The notes under the pieces are model-generated. The model had not been told where the DNA came from and searched no databases. It was given only the letters and a program-made list of their open reading frames with translations. The position numbers and the translations under genes were made by a program. A stretch of 64,000 nt of DNA, taken from positions 51,168,342-51,232,341 of the forward strand of contig NC_133101.1 of the NCBI RefSeq assembly GCF_022965805.1, in the 5' to 3' direction. How positions within the stretch are numbered: position 1 is the first letter of the stretch; the number at the start of each line of letters is the position of its first letter. Origin of the DNA: Primulina eburnea. Lineage: Eukaryota > Streptophyta > Magnoliopsida > Lamiales > Gesneriaceae. This document shows, one piece after another, positions 43,967 to 55,646 of the stretch.

Positions 43967-45391
43967 TGAAACGTCCACTACTCGTTTTTCTTTAAAATAT
44001 ACTAGAATTTTTTTTCTTCCTACAGTCCCCTTGGCCCATGCATGACAACGTGCAGGACTTAACCCAACGTGCACAGCCGCAACTAGGAAGTGTCCAAGCT
44101 GTGCTCAAATCTCCTCCAGCCCCTTCCACCTTCGCGTGGTCCGTCTTGCCTCGAGGCTAGGACCGTCATGATACCAGCCCTTCACCCATAAAGAGCCCCG
44201 CACAGCCTCTTTTCCTGAATCACTCAAGGCCGAGCCTTAGCCCACATTAAGTTCTGGACCATGCGATGCGTGCAACTCTCCTGATCTAGCCCTTATTCCA
44301 GCCTTTGTGAAACCTATCTAAGACCCTGGCATGACCCTCCTAAGCCCCCTGGACGTGCCCTTGATAGCAACAAGCCGCCGCATGCCCTAGGAAGCCCTAG
44401 CCGAAGAGTCCTTGTTCACAAGGAGTCTATTTTTGTTCCTCCTGTCACTCGGTGATGTCCAGCCCTTATGTCAGCTTATCTATGCCCTCAAACCCTGCTA
44501 AACTCATCCCTTCCCATAGTCCTATGATGGCAGTCCCTTATGCATCATTAGAAAGAGTTTTACATCAACAAAGCATGAGATATATGCATGTATATTCAAT
44601 AAAATGAAAAGACAACTTGTGCAGCATATTTTTCATGCAAAGTTAAACAAATATACATAATATGGTGTTAAAGATGTTTGAAAGAAATTTAAGACTTTCC
44701 TTTGCGTATTTTACGCACGAAAACATTTTGGCGATGCGATGAACGGCGACGTAGAAACCCTAGGCTGAATTCCCTTGAAAAACCGTGGCTATTTTCATCT
44801 TCAAATCTTGTGTGTGTGCATATGTTTGCTGGTGAAGGAAAGTCCTAATTGTTTTGAGGGGTGGGGAATGTGTTTTGGGGTTTATGGGGGTAGGGTTTAT
44901 GCTTTTATTTTGTTAAATAAATCATATGTGCAAGCTTAGGCCAATTAGCATGGTATAATAGATCCATTAAGCCTATTAAGTGATATTTAAAATATTTTGT
45001 TTAGGAAGGTTTGTGAAATTATTAGCTGGGTTCTCAAAAAGTTCATATTTTCGTCGAAAATCGAATATCATTTAAAATTAAGTCTTGGCGTATAAAATCA
45101 CATAAAAACACCTCGTTTTATGAATTACCATATAGCATGCACCATATTTTTAATAACTAAAAACAATTATTCAATAAAAATATTTTTTTTTCAGCTATCG
45201 GTCTCTGTTCGTCGATCGCGTCTAGAATAACCTTAAAAAATATAGTTTTAAGCATTCTAGCAGTAACATCTATTTTTAAACATGTAATCATGCATATCAT
45301 AATTAGTTCGTGATATTAAAACCATTTAATTAGTCATTTTCCCTAAATTTTCATGAAGTTGGATTACATTATCTTAGTTTTGGAACTTACA
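43967..45391 (-). repeat. 5' LTR of element B with a large internal deletion
   Basis: It begins TGAAACGTCCACTACTC and ends TTGGAACTTACA. Compared with the other LTR it lacks about 1.35 kb between ttttcttcctac and agtccccttggccc. The rest aligns well. Confidence 0.85.
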
Positions 45392-45789
45392 TTGGTGTTG
45401 TTTAAAATTCGCTGTTGTAGTAGCAATTCCCTTACACATGGTGTGCTTAATGTATGATAAAAGGGACGCCTATTTGATTAAATAAACATCATGTTTATCC
45501 AGTTGATTTCTATGTAACAGAACTGTTATCTCAAGATTTGTTGCCTAAATTGCTTGAATATTAAAATATGCTAAAACGTCATTAAAAATGCGTAAATGAT
45601 TATATTTTTAAGGGGGGGCTTTTAATTCGGATCTTGAGGGGAAGCTTTCTTATTCTTCGAACAAAAAATATTTTAAACTAGTTTTTAATTCAGTTCCTGA
45701 GGGGGATTTTCATTTAATTATCACTCGAACTGAAATTTTTACTTTGTCTTTAATTGCTCCAGTTTTGTGATCATCAAAAAAGAGTAGAC
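45392..45789 (+). other. Element A internal 3' remnant with repeated polypurine tracts
   Basis: Non-coding. Three G-rich tracts (aagggggggc at 45610, ttgaggggaag at 45633, ctgagggggat at 45696) lie in two partly repeated blocks, each preceded by tttttaattc-like sequence and followed by tcgaac. This matches the multiple polypurine tracts of Sireviruses. Confidence 0.65.
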
Positions 45790-47191
45790 TGTTGGAACAT
45801 TTCATGTTCGCAATATTGATTTTGATGTTAACAAAATTTGTTATTTTGTTTCCAATAACTTTACCTGAGTCCGCAGAAAGCTATCAAGCCAAAACTGAAA
45901 CTATCGAGACGCAAACTAAAAGTGCCAACTGATTGCCCAAAATTGAACCAGTTCAACTGATTGACCAGCTGATAGGTAGTTCAGCAGATGACCTTCAGAA
46001 GCCCGGCCAGCTGATGAAGAGCTCAGCTGACCAGTTCAACTGAAGCAGTGAAATCAGTTCAGCTGACGAGTCAACCGATTTCACCAAACCAGTTCTAGAC
46101 CAATTCAACGGACCAATTCAAAGCATCAGTTAGGAACCGACCAGTTTGCAAGAACACGACAAACTTATCTAAGTGGAATCCAGCTGTGCGCATTTAAGAA
46201 AGGCAATTGTCTAATCAAAGGACAATAATGGACGTTGCAGCAGATTTTAAAGTCAAGAAGTTCCAGAATGATTGTCAGAAAGGAAAAGACACAAATATCG
46301 AGGAACAGATTCAAACTGCAACAGACACATTTGATGAGTCTTGATGAATGTCCTCGAAGCATCTATAAATACTAGACCAAGACCATTAACAAAGCAGAGT
46401 GAAGAAATGTAGAGAAGTGTGTGAAGAAGAAGGGCACGTTCAACTTTTATCAGCTTTCAAGAAGCAATCAACCCAAATTTGAGGGAACAATTCACAATAA
46501 TATCAGCTTAGATTAGAAGCATTTTTCCCTCAGTGTGTGAGAACACTTTCATATCAGCTCTCATACACGCACACACATCATCGCTCACATACATACAGAA
46601 ATTAAAGTGTATTGAAAAGCCGAGCGAGTCTTGCACAAAGACGTTAAACTTGTGTATGTAATCTTTAACACATAGACGTTAAACAAGTGTTGGCTGGAAG
46701 TTGTTGCCTTCAGTCTAGACTAGAAGTTCAGTTAGGCAGTAGGGTAAGTCCTAAGCTTAGTAGGTCTGTACAAGGTATTGTATAAATCAAAGTCTTTTAG
46801 TGGATCATACCCGAGGTGGTAGAAAGTGTGACGTAGGAGTAATTGAAGTCTCTGAAAATTCATAAACATATCTTGTGTACTTTACTGTTTAACTATTGTT
46901 TTTAATTAGATTTGATTAGTTCGAGCCATTATCAGTTCAGTTTTCACCATATTTGAACTAAATATATGCAAGAACTGATTCCCCTTATTTCAGTTATTCA
47001 GTTTACACAAGTTAAAAGGCTTTTAAATTAGTTTGCTTTCTTAACGTAGAATTATTTCGAGTGCCTTCCGCTTGGTTTAAAACCAAACTCGATTTAATTC
47101 ATCGGTGTTTATATTCTTAGAACCCGAGCTATTGAAGTCAATTGAGAATAATGTTTGAATCACTCTCACCGTTGTCAAAACCGATCCATCA
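45790..47191 (+). repeat. 3' LTR of element A
   Basis: It begins TGTTGGAACATTTC and ends gatccatca, followed by the CCAAT target duplication. It aligns with the 5' copy over its full length with many scattered differences, so the insertion is not very young. Confidence 0.85.
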
Positions 47192-48435
47192 CCAATGAAT
47201 AGGTGATCTATATTTCCTTCCGTAGAGTGCCTCGTATGGAGCCATTCCTATAGATGACTGATAACTCCGCTAGAGGTAGTTTCGATTCCCAACTCACTTG
47301 GAAATCAATCACAAATGCTCGGAGTAGATCCTCTAAAATTTGTATGACTCTCTCAGACTGACCGTCTGTCTGAGGATGAAATACAGTACTGAATAGTAGT
47401 TGTGTTCCCAAGGCTGCATGTAGAATCTTCCAAAACGATGAAGTGAAACGTGTGTCTGTGTTCGGCACTCAGACACTTGAATCCCATGCAGTCTAACCAT
47501 CTATCGAATATATAGCTACATATATCGTGTCATGGAAAATGTCGTCTTGACATGTAGGAAATGTGCTGATTTAGTAAGACGGTCCACTATTACCCAAATG
47601 ACATTGAGTAATTTCACTGTCTTTGGCAATCCTACAACGAAATCTATAGTAATGTTCTCACATTTCCACTCGAGAATGTGGAGTGGTCGAAGCATTCCCG
47701 CGGGTCTTTGATGGTTTGCCTTCACTTGTTGACATGTCAAGAATTCGGATACAAAGCGCATAATATCTCGTTTAATTCCCGGCCACCAATATAAAAGTTG
47801 AAAGTCCTTGTACATCTTGGTACTTCCGGGATGAACAAAATAAGGGATACTGTGAGTTTCCGTCATAATGTCAACTCTAAGTGAACCAGCACTAGGAACC
47901 CATAGTCGACCTCTATACTTAACAATGCCATCCTCGACTGAATATAACATGATATCCTTTGACTCATCTCTATGTATCCATTTCTGCAATTGCTCATCAT
48001 TAAACTGTCCGGCTTGAATTATATCTCGTAAAGTGGAACGTACTGTCAATGTAGCAAGATTAGGGACCTCTCCTCTAGCATAAACTTCAAGAACGAAGCG
48101 ATGAATTTCCGCTTGTAGAGGTTTTTGTACTGATAAATGTGCCAAGACTATCCCCTTTCTACTCAAAGGATCCGCAATTACATTAGCTTTGCCGGGATGA
48201 GAGCTAATATCACAATCGTAGTCCTTAACAAGCTCTAGCCATCGTATTTGTCTCATATTCAAGTCCACTTGGGTGAAGAAATATTTAAGACTTTTATGAT
48301 CCGTAAAGATCTTGCATTTCTCACCATACAAGTAGTGCCTTCAAATTTTCAACGCAAATACGACTGTGGCAAGCTCAAGATCATGCGTCAAGTAATTATT
48401 TTCATGTACTTTCAGTTGTCTAGACGCATATGCTA
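47192..48435 (-). pseudogene. Element F pol, middle: integrase and end of RNase H
   Basis: The frame 48331-47516 covers the end of RNase H ([40 protein letters not shown]) and the integrase HHCC and core start ([33 protein letters not shown]). The frame 47468-47208 has TDTRFTSSFWKILH and HPQTDGQSERVIQILEDLL; the second catalytic Asp region is altered. The segment continues 25592 after removal of A and is cut at 48436 by solo LTR E. Confidence 0.82.
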
Positions 48436-51400
48436 TGTAAGGTCCAAAATTAAGACGAAGTAATCCAACTGCATGCAAATCAAGGAAATAATGGAAAATG
48501 AGTAATTAACTGATTTTAATTGCTATTTGATTATGTGACATACATGCTTATATGTTAAATATGATTTTATTATCATCATACATAAAATTCTATTTTTAAG
48601 GAATACTCAAGATGCGATCGAGGACCGGAGCGATGGCTGAAAAATAGAAAATGTTTTTATTAAATAATTTTTTTAATTATTTAAAATATGGGTGATGCTT
48701 TTTATTAATTTTGAAAATAAGGGGTTTTTAGGTGATTTTATACGCCGGGACGTAATTTTTATCGGTGTTGTTTTTTTTAACAAAAATACGAACTTATGGG
48801 CAACCCAGCTAATAAATTCACAAATTTATTTAAACAAAACAATTTTTTTATTTTAATTAAATATCAATGGGCATAATTAAACCCCTAATAGGCCTAAGCC
48901 TTGTTAGTAAAATAATTAAGTATATAAAATGCAATTTTCCCCTAACTTTCCCCACAAACTCTCGCCCACTTCTCCAACACAAATCAAACAAGATCACACT
49001 CTTCCCCACCCTCATAAACTCACGGCCCCTTCCCCAACAATTACCCACCCCTTTGTTCCCCAAGTACACGGCCACACTTTTTAATTTCTGAAAACTCTCC
49101 CCAAGGACACACGACACAACACACACAACACTTTGAAAGGTCTTTTTGAAAGGTTCAAGCAAGAATAAGCCAAGGTTTCGATCCGTTCTTTGACGTCAAC
49201 GGTTATTTCGTACGTATAAAATGTAAAGGCACGCCATACATCTCCTTTTATCATCCATCATGTCATAATATAGTTTTAAAAGTTGTTTGTATGTAAACAT
49301 GAAGTCCAGAATTTGATGTTTTCGTTTTTCTCATGTGCATGATTTTTATGCCATCTGTTTGATGCCATGATTCACGTTTTTTTATACTAAAGGGGCTGCC
49401 ATGATGTTAGGACTTGATAGAGTGATCATCTTACACATTGAAAGGGTTCTAGACACTCACCTAAACCACACAACAAGGAATAAAAAGTCGGGTTCGTTTT
49501 TACTATCGTGGGGTGATCGGGTTCCTTGTGGTATGGGGCTGGAGGGTCACGGCTTGGGCTAGGGCTCTGTCAGGGGATGTTTCAGTCGAGGGAAGAGTCC
49601 TAGCCACGCTAAGACTCGAGTCAGGAGGGCTGGGGAGCATTCCTAGCAAGCTAGGACTCCCACCCAAGAAGCACAAGGAATAGCGCAGGTTGTTGCTGTG
49701 GTGCAGGGAAGAGTGGGGCTCGGCCAGGGGGTCTGGGCTGGGCTAGATTAGGTCCTTAGGGTCCTAGGAGGGTGCTTGATGGACTAGTTCAAATTGTGGC
49801 TCGATGGTAGAGGCCTAGCATCAGAAAACGTGAGGAAGGTGCAATGGCAGCAAGGTGTTGCGGGAGGTTGCTGTCAAAGCTTCAGGAGTTCGCAGCTCGG
49901 GTTTAGGGGCTTGGGTTGGTCTGGGCTTGGTCTGGGCGTGGTTCAGGGAAGGTTAGGGTCATGGGTGGTCGGTGGTTAGATGGCTGGTAGAGTCCTAGGC
50001 AACTCGGGAACCCAATACATAAAGAACACCCTACACGCACACACACACATTAAAATGGGCCTTCTATTCAGGAGGATTTTGAGGGGGCCAGGGATGGTAT
50101 TTCGGGCTGGGCTTGGTCAGTAGGGTCCCTAGGTGGGTTGGCTAGGTTTTGGCTCAAGGTGGCTCGGGCGTGGCTCGAGTAAATTGGGAGATGGCTCGGG
50201 TGGTTCGATAAGGTGTCTATTTCGAAAATTAAAAGGCTAAAAATGAATCCATGGGTCCACAGGTGTGGCACATGACTTGGAATGGTAGAATAAATCATAA
50301 AAATGCTATGTTTAAAATTTGGGATCAAAATAATGAGTTTTGGATTTATTCGGAATTTAATCGCCGTAAGAAACGTCAATTAACGAGTTAATTTAAACGC
50401 CTAGTTTTATTCTTTATAAAATTATGAAAAATTATATTTAAGCTTAAATAATTATTATAATTCTAACTTTTTAATTTGAGAATTTTATATTAAGGTTTGG
50501 TTTAATTCGGGATTAAAACGTGTTAATACGTCTTATTTAAAGTTTAAATTAAAAGCCCTCGCTTTAAGCTAAATAAAAATATGAAAAAATTCATGTAGGC
50601 TTAAATGATTATTTGAGACATGTTAGAGTCAATGGAATAAAGAAAAAGTAAAAAAAAAACGAAAAATGTCACGTCCATGTGTAAAACGGTCTTTTTTTAC
50701 ACCGAAAAATTAGTAAACGTCATGGCAGTGCTCTAAATGTTGTTTTTATGATATTATGATTATTTTTAAATGTTTATGAAATGTTCATGATTAAATTATG
50801 ATTTTTTTAAATGTCCATGGGATTTTTATGATATAAGAAAGACATTTAAAAGACATGTTGCATGCTTGGTTTCAAAAAAATAAAAATATATGTTATGCAC
50901 GATTTTATAAAGTGATGAGAATGTAAACGTTGAAGGAAGTGAATTAATTGTGACTAATTCGATAATGTTGGAGATACCGTGAGGGTGACGGTCCCAGTGG
51001 AAGCCCGACGATCGTATTTTTCATCATTTCGAATATGTGGTAACGATATGAGATAACGGTAAGAATGTGAATATCGTGAGGGGAAAAGGCCCCAGAGGAA
51101 ACTCATTTATGGGAAAAGGCCCCAGAGAGAACCCCGACGATCGTATTTCTGTTCGAAATAGGATAGGCCAGGGCTCAATTGACCGGTGAGAGTGTCGCTG
51201 ATGTCCCTGCCGCCCAGTACTGTGGTTTTACATAGATGGATCCATCGATTTTTGAGGTTTATGTCATGTTGAGAAAAGTCACAATTAACGATATGAATTC
51301 AACAAAGAAAAAGGAAAAATGTTTATGATCATGTTAAAGGTTTTATGTCATGTTGAGGAAGAAATAAGAAGTTAAAGTTTATGTTTGCATGTCATGAAAA

Positions 51401-51920
51401 AAATTATTTTTACGTAAAAGTATTTTCACTGTTGCATGTGGTTTTATACGTATTATTTGTTATAAAGATAATGGTGTGTTGCGTCTTTAGACTCACTAGG
51501 TGTGATGGATGCAGGTGAGGTTGAGGGAGGTCTTGACGGATGATTTGACTGGGCTGAAGGCACACATAACCCGATGACCAACGCTTCTACGTTTTCCGCA
51601 TTTACGACTTATGATGCATGATTTATGTTAAAGATTTTAAGACTATTTATTTATGCTTTTTGAGTGATTTTTGAGAGGTTTAGTATGGGCTATACCTGTC
51701 AAACTTATTGCTTGTTAGGTTGGGTAAAACAATTGACGATTTCATTTTTATGACTATTTCACTTGATTTTTAAAATACTAGTTGGATGATGTTTTATTTT
51801 AAAGGGTAAAATATTTTATAAAAATATTTTCACGAGGTTTATGTTTATGGCCGAAAATTGAGTGTTTTTTTTAAAAAAATTTCTAGTACTTTTTAAGCTA
51901 TAAAAAGAGCAGACGTTTCA
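48436..51920 (+). mobile_element. Element E: solo LTR of a Tekay-type element inserted in F
   Basis: It starts TGTAAGGTCCAAAATTAAG and ends GAGCAGACGTTTCA (3485 bp). The flanks TGCTA (48431-48435) and TGTTA (51921-51925) are a 5-bp duplication with one change. It interrupts the F RNase H in the codons for AYASRQ. Internal blocks (ggccccagag repeats near 51090, the tttacgccg block near 48740) match LTR C in the same orientation. No second LTR or coding part is present. Confidence 0.85.
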
Positions 51921-52938
51921 TGTTATAACTCGATCATTTTGCATGAGAAAATGATGTCCAATCGAAGTTTTGAAGCATTATTAAATACCACATATTCCCC
52001 TTGCTCGGTCGGCATAGCTAAAACTGGCGGTGTAGTGAGTGCTTGCTTCAACTGATTGAAGCTATTTTGACACTCTGGTCCCCATACAAATTTTGCATTT
52101 TTCTTCGTCAATGACATCAAGGGTACTGCAACGGATGAAAAACTCTTGATGAACTTATGATAGTAGCCAGCTAAACCCAAGAAACTGCTATTTCCGTCAC
52201 ACTTTTAGGCACAGGCCACTGCTTAACTGATTCGACCTTAGAAAGGTCGACCTCCACTCCCTCTTTTGACACAATGTGGCCTAAGAATGCCACCCTCTCT
52301 AGCCAAAACTCTCACTTGCTGAACTTTGAATTTAATTTAATTTCCGATCTCTTAAAACTTGCAAGGTCGTCCTCAAATGATGATCATGCTCCTCACGGGT
52401 CCTGGAATAGATCAAGATGTCATCGATTAAAACAATAACAAACTGATTGAGATGTGGCTGAAATACGTGATTCATGAGATCCATGAAGATCGTTGGGGCG
52501 TTAGTCAGCCCAAACAACATCACTAAGAACTCATAATGTCCATAATGTGTCCTGAACGCCGTCTTATGTACATCCGACTCCTTAACCCTCAAATGGAGAT
52601 ATCCTGACCTAAGATCTATCTTTGAAAATACCTAAGCTCCTTGCAATTGATTAAATAAATCCTCGGTTCGGAGCAATGGATACTTATTTTTCATTGCCAC
52701 ACTATTTAGCTCCATATAGTCGATGCACAACCTCATAGTCTCATCATTGTTTTTCACAAATAACATTAGCGCGCCCCATGGAGAGAAACTAGGGCGAGTA
52801 AATCTTTTGTCTAACAGCTCTTGAATTTGGTCCTTTAATTCCTTCATTTCGGCGGGTGCTAATCGATATGGTGCCTTATAGATTGGCACTTGATCGAGCA
52901 AAACTTGCACTATGGAATCCTCAATAAAAATATGATTT
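51921..52938 (-). pseudogene. Element F pol, upstream part: reverse transcriptase
   Basis: Pieces include [20 protein letters not shown] and [20 protein letters not shown] (about 52870-52690), the catalytic LIDDILIYS (about 52410) and LAGYYHKFIKSFSSVAVPL (about 52160). The RNase H start reads YVVFNNASK where YTDAS is expected. Frameshifts and stops are scattered. The segment is cut at about 52938 by Athila element G; the rest of F lies beyond the window. Confidence 0.8.
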
Positions 52939-54387
52939 TGTATGCTCAAAATTAATCGCAAGTGCACGATGTCAAGTAATAGTATAATGTATGTGAGTAC
53001 GAGTATCGTTCCACTGAGGACTATATTTAACAATTATTCTTTTCAGTTATGAGATCTTTAGCAACGAAAATTTGATTGAGTGATCAATACTACTGTGCTC
53101 AAAGAAAGATGCAAATAAAATAATTTAATAAGTAATGAATGAAAATTAATATCTAAAATGTTGAGTGAAATTAAATAAGAAATGAATTTGTTGGGAATTT
53201 CGGTCCACCTACCCCTCGTTAATGAATTAATTCGTTCGATAGTGATTATATGCTTCCGATACGATTTCCTATTCAATTGAACACACTCTCTCGAGCTATG
53301 CCAAACTAATTCGACTCAATGAAGTAATTAAATGTCTTTAATTATTTATCAAGAGTGAATCGCATTTGGATTTATGAAATCTCCTAGTTTTTGACCCTAA
53401 GGACTATGACTATCGGCGCGTATCCAATTTCATATATCTATATAAATTGTAGATCCACAGATTATACTGTTCGTTCCTATCACAAGTTATTCTCTCGAAC
53501 TCCTTCGCAATGTAAAAACATTGTTAAAGTTAGCTACGCTCTAACAACACAATAAAACAATAGTATAATCAAGAATAACGCAACAATCGAATATAAATTA
53601 ATTCACATCAAAGTTTGGGGTAGGATCCCCTTAAATCCCAACAAATATTAAGGTTTAGCAACTAAAATTCATAGTGACATTAAGCAAAACTAAGTTCAAA
53701 TGATAAAAACTGAATAAAAAATACTAGTGTTGACGAAAAACACGAAGAACGACGCCCAGAAAACTTCAAATCTTCAATCCAAGCGCAAAATGCTCTCTTC
53801 AACTTGTGGTGGCTCTAGAATAATGTCTGAATCCCCCCTATTTTGTGCCATAGTCCTTCCCATATCCGCCTCCCCTCCAAAATAAGGTAAAGATTCGGCT
53901 GAAAAATCTTGCCAAAATTAGGTGGTGCTCGGGCGGTAAAGAATTACCGCTCGAGTACCACACTCTCTGTAGAATACCTGGAGCATGCGGCTTCTGGCGC
54001 TCGGGCGGTATGGAATTACTGCTCGAGCGCCAATTCTTCTGTAACTTTTCTTTTCTCGGCTCCTGGGTCGCGCTCGAGCGGTAGAAAACAACCACTCGAG
54101 CGCCGACATCTCTGGAATTCTCCTTGGCCTTTAACCTCTCGCGCTCGAGCGGTACAATTTCACCGCCCGAGCGCCAACTCTTCTGCACCTTATTTCCTTG
54201 ACTTGGCACTTGGCTCCGATTTTTGTTTTTACGGTCATTTTTCCTGCAATTTCGTCACATCCAAGTGAGACACGATCACATGCAAATGTTTACTCTAAAA
54301 TGAACATAATGTAGACGAAATGTACGCATGCACAATGCAAACACACAAAAATTAATGCAATAAAACACGTAAAAATCACACATATCA
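52939..54387 (-). repeat. 3' LTR of Athila element G
   Basis: The plus-strand ends are TGTATGCTCAAAATTAATC and CACATATCA (1449 bp). The right end is fixed by the polypurine tract that follows. It includes an array of four hairpins (53925-54175). The 5' LTR is outside the window, so similarity of the pair cannot be judged. Confidence 0.78.
53925..54175. repeat. Four-unit hairpin array (gcgctcgagcggta / taccgctcgagcgc) in the Athila LTR
   Basis: Each hairpin is about 35 bp with a 12-14 bp stem around ctcgagcggta and an A/T-rich loop. Starts are at about 53926, 53997, 54070 and 54141, a period of 71-73 bp. Spacers share ctctggaattctc-like sequence. Some stems have paired or compensating changes (ctcgggcgg, ccgcccgag). 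Confidence 0.88.
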
Positions 54388-55646
54388 ACCCCCTCATACT
54401 AACCTTTTGCTTGCCCTAAAGCAAAATAGGTTATAGACCACAATCAAAACACGAAACAAACACAAAAGGGAGGGTAATTCAACAGCTAAAATGATGGTGA
54501 AGTATCGAACCGGTATCTCTTGCCTCAGCGGGTGTTTGAACCACATCCAATTAGTCACATCCCAACATTCATAAATACCCCTTTTTGAGCACCTTATAGC
54601 ATTTTGATTTGACCAGAAAGTGTGGTCGTGTGCGTGTGCTGTGGGTTTCACTAGCTTGTGCTTCAGACAGTTTTGTTTGCGAATCATGCGAGTCACCAAA
54701 TCGACAGTTCAATGCAAGTTACTCTATCCTGAGTTCTGTTTCTATTTGTGACCAACACGTAAACACAAAACGGCAAAGTTATCTGGGTATGCAGCAGGAA
54801 TTTGGGAGTCAATATCCATGCGTTTTTAAACGGTTCAAAAAGATGGGGAGTACACTGTTCATTTTCATTATGCACTTGTCAGAATTTTTTCTGACATTCC
54901 TCAACGCCTTACATCTCCATCTTTTTAGCTTGGGGATAGGATTTCATCCCTTTTTGGCTCCCACACACCTTACATCCCATTTTTATTTATTTATTTATTA
55001 TTATTTTTTTAGTGCATAATTTTCTCATGTGTACTCCCTAGGTTTTGAATATAAGGTGTTTGCTTTCAGATGGCATAGGGGTGGATTTCGAGGTCCTATG
55101 CACGATAGGGAACAAGATGATTTGAGGTACTCTTTGATTATTTACTCGAGTTAATGCTACCGGTTGGTCACTCCTATCAACCGAAATTCATTCAAGTGTA
55201 ACTCGCATATCATGTTGCTATCAGTTTCTCCCACAGATATTTTAAACTCGACTGTCATTCACACCACCACCATAACCCACTTTTATGTGCATATGAAAAC
55301 TTACAAAACCGGGGTATTCCTAACGAGTGATAAGATTAATTAACATGCAGTTCATTTATCCCACAATCATCATTGGCTACCAATGACTATTTTCACCATC
55401 AACTGACATCCATGCAAGACAAATATGAACGAAAACAACTAAGACTACGGACAACGACCCCCTCATACTAAAAGTGTGCAATGTCCCCATTGCACAAAAG
55501 ACTCAAGACACAGAAATGCAAACACAATTGCAGACTCCTAAACATGAAAGCTAAAAACATGGTAGACTGAAACAAAGATAAGAAAGAAAACAGAAGGCGG
55601 TAAAGAAAGAAAATTGCGAGGAAGGGGAAACAGTGAACTCCCCTGC
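54388..55646. other. Athila 3' non-coding region with two stem-loop/polypurine-tract modules
   Basis: The same 14-mer accccctcatacta occurs at 54388-54401, next to the LTR, and at 55457-55470. On the minus strand each is a polypurine tract (tagtatgagggggt). Each is preceded, in minus sense, by an 8-bp perfect stem with a 6-nt loop (54405-54426: ttttgctt/aagcaaaa; 55475-55496: tgtgcaat/attgcaca). The rest of the stretch shows no convincing gene. Confidence 0.75.

Larger units (their letters stand above)
27558..45391 (-). mobile_element. Element B: Ty3/Gypsy chromovirus (Tekay/Del type), inserted in A
   Basis: A minus-strand element with LTRs at 27558-38464 (itself interrupted) and 43967-45391. 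A primer site reading tggtattagagc on the minus strand lies at 43953-43964. A polypurine tract (aagggagggagggat on the minus strand) lies next to 38465. The flanks are TTGAT (27553-27557) and TTGGT (45392-45396), a 5-bp duplication with one difference. Gag, protease, RT, RNase H, integrase and a chromodomain-like tail are all recognisable but carry frameshifts and lost key residues. Confidence 0.85.
25593..47191 (+). mobile_element. Element A: gutted Sirevirus-like Copia LTR retrotransposon
   Basis: Two LTRs of about 1.4 kb (25593-26999 and 45790-47191) are flanked by a CCAAT duplication (25588-25592 and 47192-47196). A tRNA-Met primer site follows the 5' LTR at 27002-27013. G-rich polypurine tracts near 45611, 45634 and 45697 precede the 3' LTR; multiple polypurine tracts are a known Sirevirus feature. 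After removing insertion B, the internal region is only about 950 bp, with no intact gene. The element must have depended on others or been deleted internally. Confidence 0.8.

Noticed and set aside
53838..54268. Arg/Ser-rich ORFs on both strands of the Athila LTR
   Set aside because: They are translations of the palindromic array and open on both strands for that reason.
54609..55019. Plus-strand ORF of 136 residues in the Athila 3' region
   Set aside because: It is antisense to the element, of low complexity (Phe/Tyr-rich from T runs) and without any domain.
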